Shown: positions 59,701 to 64,000 of the stretch, piece by piece
Layout of the letters: every line of letters begins with the position of its first letter
Numbering within the stretch: position 1 is the first letter of the stretch
Translations under genes and position numbers: made by a program
NCBI GenBank assembly: GCA_032821775.1
Contig: JAVLRN010000017.1
Span: forward strand, 434,001 to 498,000
Direction: 5' to 3'
DNA: 64,000 bases
Origin: Sanguinoderma infundibulare
Lineage: Eukaryota > Basidiomycota > Agaricomycetes > Polyporales > Polyporaceae
Notes under the pieces: generated by a model
The model's database searches: none
What the model saw: only the letters and a program-made list of their open reading frames with translations
Told to the model about the DNA's origin: nothing

Positions 59701-60897
59701 CAGTACGTATCAGCACGTCTGTCCGCCATAAACACACTGGCCCGGGACCCGAACGAAGACGCTGAACGAGAGCATGTATGGTAGCCTGACATAAGAGACA
59801 TTTGTGTGGATCATACAGTATGTCCCGGGGATCCCAGATGTCCATGAGCATATACCAGTAGCGAGGGGTCACCTCATCTCCGTCGATGACCGCATACGTG
59901 TACTTGTGAGTAGCATGGATGGAGACGGAAGCGAACTTGTCTGGAAGGACGTATCCGAGCGCATACAGCTGGCCGGTCGCCTCGAACGTTAGATTCACAG
60001 TGTGCAACCTAGAATCAACGCCAGAGAAAAGCAGCCCCATGTCAGGCGTGCTCGGGTCCGGCTCGAGGCTGTAAACAGCAGTCCGAGTCCTCGAATCTGA
60101 AGCAAGCACGAAGGGAAAACCGAAACATAGAGAGCAAATCCTGAACCGACACCGGGATGGTAAGCTGCATGTTGTATTTGAGTTATAGGCCGTAGCCAGC
60201 AACCCATGACATCCCTGGTCTGCTAAGCCCGAGTCGTAGGCTGTAGCCAGCAGCCTACGAACCGGAACAAGACAGGCACTGTGCCGGAACGAGTCCATAC
60301 AGAACAAACACAATCAGAACACAAGATCAAACGGGAGACGGAAACATACGCAGTCATCGTGCGGCTGCTCTTCTATTCCCTGGCCATCGTGTGCCTCCCG
60401 GGCTTCTCCCTGGTCAGCGCGACCTCCCAAGAATGACGCGCTCATGCGCACGTCCGAATCGTGTGCCTCGCCGGCTCCTCCCTCGTCCGCGCGACCTCCA
60501 GTGAAAGACGCGCCTGGATGCGTCTCCGGATCGCGGTCGTGCGAATGCGCATCCACAGAGGTCCGGTTGCTGTCAAGAGAACCAGAACCAGAACCAGAAG
60601 CCCCAGTAGTGCCAAAAGCCCCAGTATTCGCCCCAGTACTAGCCCCAGTGGACCCGAGATCAGACCCCGCACGCATGTCCGCATCCTGTCCGCGCGTGCC
60701 TGAAAACCCCAGTGAGCCGCGCACCTCCTGCAGAGTAGGAGGATCCACCTACTGGTGGGGTTGTGCTTGTACCAGGTGCATTTTGGGATGTACTTCCCGC
60801 CGCCACAGTACACAGTGCAAGTACAGAACTTCTTGGGCCCAGAGCCACGCTTGCCACGCTGACGACGGAGGGTAGCCATATCCAGATTAGAGTCCAT
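56788..60897 (-). CDS. Tnp2/DUF4218-type transposase (one in-frame TGA)
   Basis: An N-terminal exon from 60897 carries a Cys-rich finger (CTCTVYCGGGKYIPKCTWY). An acidic low-complexity exon follows, then one long frame (about 59700-57089) with FFATLNASEDTYNRMCQAFF, SGIVPIKHAQCIKSCIAYTG, CPYCKQPRNHPLGTK, LQLSIDGCQLYEKKQSDCW (first acidic residue), ESFLYPGLYHLSALMKEGL, TADTPAMAYMNGLVGHHG, GMFPLDLMHFAALNLPALF, SFDHPPCNIAERLSSGYKAW and VTQWPIERAIGDLGQKI (DUF4218-like). An intron near 57160-57110 leads to GEVQYFCYLDIHDKR and the stop at 56788. A TGA at 58424-58426 splits the long frame where GR and KPRTS meet. This enzyme should cut and join the element ends. With the stop it may be inactive or need readthrough. 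Confidence 0.85.
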
Positions 60898-61144
60898 TGC
60901 GCGAGAGCAATAGCTCTTCGCAGATCATACACAGTTGAGCAGGCCGAGGAGACACAGACAGAACACGGAACATTGCAAAGACTCGATAACATACACGTGA
61001 CGCAAATCTCGGCGCTCGTCAACATCAAGAAGCAGCCAAAAATCACCTGCCCGCTTGCAAACACGATGGGGCACGATCCTCACAACCCCACACGGCCGAG
61101 CACGCTCCTCCACGCTCCTCCACGATCCCGGAATGGTGGGGCGC

Positions 61145-61162
61145 TTGTCGATTTTGACTGGG
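61145..61162 (-). repeat. Right terminal inverted repeat
   Basis: The reverse complement reads CCCAGTCAAAATCGACAA, identical to 47288-47305. Confidence 0.85.
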
Positions 61163-61169
61163 ACTCAAG
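61163..61169. repeat. Target-site duplication, right copy
   Basis: ACTCAAG, identical to 47281-47287, directly after the right terminus and inside the intron of gene E. Confidence 0.85.
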
Positions 61170-61187
61170 TCTCATCCACCCGTCCAG

Positions 61188-61789
61188 AGGCCGCCAGGGC
61201 CCCCAATCCTTCAAAATTCTCATAGTCGGTGTTGTGCTGGTGCTTTACGTCTCCACAACGTTCTACTGGGCGATCGAGCTCCTGGACGTCCTGCACTTCC
61301 ACCACCTCGTCGCGTGCGGTATACGCAGCCTTCCGTCTAGTTCGAGGGAATCCTTCGACGGGTCCATCAATCTCGGCGACCCTTCCAATGCAACCCAATA
61401 CTCTTAAATAATCAATATCACACTCACAGTCAATATCAATATCCGGGATCCCAATCCTCGAGCTTGGGAGCTAACGTGGTGTATGCTATGAAGATGAGCA
61501 TCGGAGACGCGGTCGTATGGTGGCGCGCTCAAGCGCTGTGGCCCCAGAAATGGCTCGTAACCGGCCTCTGGGTTGTGCTTGAGACAACGACAGTTGGTGC
61601 GTACCTCGGTATATCTCCACGAAATCGTCTTCATTCAGCGTTTTTTTTCGGCCCCGTCATCAGTGCTAGGGATAGTGACTTGTTACCGAGTAAACTCGAT
61701 CAAGGACAGTTTCCTCCTCGACTTCCGTCCGTACGTCGCGGATGAGTTCGGTACCGCCGGAATCGCTGTCTCCCTCGTCTCGAACCTGC
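61188..61789 (+). pseudogene. Seven-span family gene E, 3' half, mutated and truncated
   Basis: After the acceptor at 61186-61187 the frame gives SFKILIVGVVLVLYVSTTF, YWAIELLDVLHFHHLVACG and GSINLGDPSNATQYS, then TAA where gene A has TGG. Further on, MSIGDAVVWWRAQALWPQ, LGIVTCYRVNSIKDSFLLD, RPYVADEFGTAGIAVSLVS and NL end at 61789, where similarity to gene A stops abruptly. The last two spans, the LVESG block and the tail are missing. Differences from gene A in 61388-61450 are mostly G to A. Confidence 0.8.
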
Positions 61790-62633
61790 ATCAGCAAACA
61801 GGGTTTGAGGTTTACAGAGACATGTATAATCCATATAGCTCTGTAGGCATTGTAGTGGTTTGTAGGTGCCTCACGGTATTATGCAATTCAGAATATAGCT
61901 CTATAGCCATCTGGCGTATGCGACGATATCCTACAATCTATAGCGGAACGTGCGGCAGGGCCCTGTAGCATTCCGCCGGAACCGGGGGAAATACTGTAGT
62001 GCCATGTAGGACTCATAGGTAGATTGTAGAGGACTGCAATGCTCACCGCAGATGGTAGCATACGACAAATACCTACAGAGATATACTGTCATCCTGTGGT
62101 CCTCATAGCAATTACGCTGGTACTCGCCCACCGGCCATGGGACACAACGAAATAATGGTCAAAATTCATCAATTTATGCTCGAGCGGATCACACGACAGT
62201 AATATATCACACCATCTATTATGAAGTGAGAGTGAGCACGGGCAACTTGGGACCATAGGAATAATAACTAGTGAGACAGCCTGAGAGTGGGAACCATTGC
62301 CATTCGCACCTTGATCAGCGCCGTCGCCGTTCGCGTGTTTCACGTCGCATCCGCCATCGCCATCGCTGTTGCGCTATGCTTTCTCCCTGTAACAACTGCA
62401 AGATCAGCATCGTCCGCCTGTCTGACCGACGAAACAACGGAGCAGGGCAGTGATGGGGGAACGTGAGACGATGATCTCGTCGTCTACTGATCATTGCTCA
62501 AGGTGAAGAAGCAATGAGCTTCGCGACAGCGATTGGCATAACGGTAGAACGCCCACCTCGCAAGCACCGAGCCCCATTGCGAACATGTCGATTATTCCTC
62601 ACAAGTCTCCGCCGAACAGAGACGGCCACGCAC
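61790..62633. other. Non-coding junction, TGTAG-rich
   Basis: 61790-62105 is AT-richer than its surroundings and holds tgtag six times or more (for example near 61846, 61855, 61968, 61995 and 62004). It begins exactly where gene E is cut, so it may be the end of another mobile sequence. No termini were identified. 62106-62633 shows nothing recognisable. Confidence 0.35.
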
Positions 62634-64000
62634 CTTTCTGGCACTTTGGGCAGTTCCGCATGAGAGTGCGCACTGAAAAGTTAAAGCGCCACACGGTCGT
62701 CAGTCACGAGAAAGAAAAGTCGGGAAACATGGAACGGCGGTCACGCACTCATAGCTTCCTCGATCGCGTGCCGTACGTCGAGCTTCTTGTCATCTTCGAC
62801 TTCTACAACGCCGGCGGATCAAACGAGTCCCGTCAGCAAACGCAAAACGCACTGCCCAACGGCATATAGGGTTTTCCAACAAGTAAACGCACCTTGACAA
62901 CTCTTCGGAAGGTGGTCCTGTAGCATCAGCGCAGGCGGGAAGATACCGTCAGCATCGCGCTAACCTTCCATGCAAGAACTCGAGCGACGGGACGTCGCAC
63001 ATTGGGAGATGGACGCAGAGCGGGGAAGGCGACAAGTGCGCACCGACAGATGAATGGACTAGCTAACGAACGAAGGAAAAAAGGGTCAAGTTTCGCAGAT
63101 GGGCCATCGCCAAGCTGACGCCGCGAAAGACAACCCACACCCACGCGTGACAAGACAAGGGGGTAGGAACGATAGACACGAGGCATGGTCGATGATGAGC
63201 AATAGATAGAGGGAGAAAACAGAACGAACGTGCCATGTACAGACGGCAGGAAAAACAACAGAACAGAACAGGCCAACGACACACTCACCGGCTTCTTGCA
63301 CGCCCTGCACGTCACCGCCCCGCAGCCCTCGTTCTCGCACCTGAACAGCCGCTCCTGCTTGTTCTCGATCACGACCTTGTACTCGCAGAACGGACACTCC
63401 TCCAGCCCCTCCAGCTCCGCCGCCTCGATCTCCTTCCGCTGCTTGACGCTCTCGTACAGCTCCAACAGCTTCGGCGTTAGGAACCGCCGAAGCTCCGACT
63501 CGGGGAACGCGAGCTTGCACTCCGACCGGTCCATGCACACAATCCGCGCGTCGTGCTCGCCCAGCTTCGTTTCCGCGTACGTCATCATGCACGCCGTGCA
63601 GACAGGTGCGCCTCCAGGCACTGCACCATCTTGTCCTGTATGCCATGTCATCCGAAAGGCGAGCCGTAGGAGAGGCCAGGTAGTGTGTAAGAACTGCATG
63701 TACACGACGCAAAAGACGACCACTCACGAACGGATACTCGCAAAAACAACACCCGCACTTGATCCCCCCCTCCTCCTGCATCCGCACCTACTCCTCGACC
63801 GCCTTCGCCCGCTCCATCTCCTCCTCCACCAACCTTGTCCTCACCCACGTCATCTCCCGGTCCAGCTCCCATCGTGCTTCTGCACGCGCTAGCCCTTGAT
63901 CTTCCGCGGGCGCGACATGGCCTCGTACAGGCGTGGCACGCGCTGCTCCTGCTCCCGGAGGATCATTGGGGCCGCCGCCATAGCATTCACAAAGTGCAGG
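62634..64000 (-). pseudogene. RNF216-like RBR E3 ubiquitin ligase, disrupted (5' end outside window)
   Basis: Minus strand, from the right edge: RVPRLYEAMSRPRKIKG, stop; another frame REMTWVRTRLVEEEMERAKA, VEE, stop; then GIKCGCCFCEYPF (RING1 start), an intron, KMVQCLEAHL with a one-base loss before CTACMMTYAETKLGEHDARI, and a long good exon with FPESELRRFLTPKLLELYE, EECPFCEYKVVIENKQERLF and CRACKKP (IBR). Small exons DHLPKSC, EDDKKLDVRHAIEEAM and TLMRNCPKCQK (RING2 start) follow. The catalytic Cys of RING2 and everything after are not found. RBR ligases pass ubiquitin through that Cys. Two stops, a shift and the missing RING2 end mark a pseudogene. Confidence 0.8.

Larger units (their letters stand above)
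47288..61162. mobile_element. 13,875-base DNA transposon-like element carrying captured genes
   Basis: The ends are a perfect 18-base inverted repeat, CCCAGTCAAAATCGACAA, at 47288-47305 and 61145-61162 (reversed), with imperfect similarity continuing about 20 bases inward. ACTCAAG is duplicated outside. Removing the element and one ACTCAAG restores an intron of a seven-span gene, with its donor at 47251 and its acceptor at 61187, which confirms the boundaries. The interior has CACGAT-rich subterminal repeats at both ends, a Tnp2/DUF4218-type transposase gene, two accessory genes, a DOT1-like methyltransferase gene, a Tyr/Gly/Ser/Asn-rich gene and an antisense nuclease-gene fragment. A Tnp2 transposase suggests the CACTA group, but a 7-8 base duplication and CCCAG ends do not fit CACTA rules, so the class is open. 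Confidence 0.85.

Noticed and set aside
59202..59731. Plus-strand frames over the transposase
   Set aside because: Antisense to the acidic and Tnp2 region, with no protein family recognised.
47288..61162. Starship-type giant element
   Set aside because: No tyrosine recombinase (DUF3435) gene at the edge. The ends are short inverted repeats with a 7-8 base duplication, and a Tnp2-type transposase is present.
47288..61162. LTR retrotransposon or Maverick
   Set aside because: No reverse transcriptase, integrase, capsid or DNA polymerase motifs were seen, and the ends are inverted rather than direct long repeats.

Overview
The window is nuclear DNA of a filamentous basidiomycete, most likely an Agaricomycete of the polypore type. 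The evidence is gene structure (many GT-AG introns of about 50-70 bases), moderately high GC, and the gene families present: F-box/LRR proteins, a TET/JBP-like dioxygenase, a CRN/RHS-type NTPase, an expanded family of seven-span membrane proteins, a basidiomycete small secreted protein family, GH16, and Tnp2-type transposases. There are no operons; neighbouring genes are independent units. Function calls come from recognising motifs in the translations, not from a search.

Layout. 1-1,229: the 3' part of a TET/JBP-like 2OG-Fe(II) dioxygenase. 1,596-3,680: a polytopic membrane protein. 3,855-9,366: damaged pieces of three unrelated genes head to tail (FES1, the PRP16 helicase, an acyl-CoA ligase). 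10,048-11,286: a mitochondrial-type protein with a frameshift. 11,970-14,175: a broken CRN/RHS-type NTPase. 14,947-16,782: F-box protein. 17,808-26,765: an inverted pair of small secreted protein genes flanking an LRAT/NlpC-like gene, a DHH phosphoesterase and a decayed partial copy of that phosphoesterase. 27,490-40,235: four seven-span membrane protein genes in mirror order (> > < <), with an HSP70 pseudogene and a MUB1/samB remnant between them. 41,500-43,112: a GH16 glucanase. 45,600-46,383: a broken sedolisin protease.

47,042-61,789 is the most striking part. A fifth seven-span gene is split inside an intron by a 13,875-base element (47,288-61,162). It has perfect 18-base terminal inverted repeats, and ACTCAAG is repeated on both sides as a target-site duplication. 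Inside are CACGAT-rich subterminal repeats, a Tnp2/DUF4218-type transposase gene (minus strand, one in-frame TGA), two element-type accessory genes, a DOT1-like histone methyltransferase gene, a Tyr-Gly-Ser-Asn-rich protein gene, and an antisense fragment of an endonuclease/exonuclease/phosphatase gene lying inside an intron of one accessory gene. This looks like a large gene-capturing DNA transposon. The right half of the split host gene carries a cluster of G-to-A changes typical of RIP-like or deamination damage.

The window ends in an RNF216-like RBR ubiquitin ligase pseudogene. Overall it mixes intact family genes with broken copies of genes that are normally single-copy and conserved (FES1, PRP16, MUB1, RNF216-like). 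It is therefore probably a fast-evolving, duplication-rich, transposon-rich chromosome region rather than a gene-dense core. Several lesions are single-base indels, so sequencing error must be excluded for each one.
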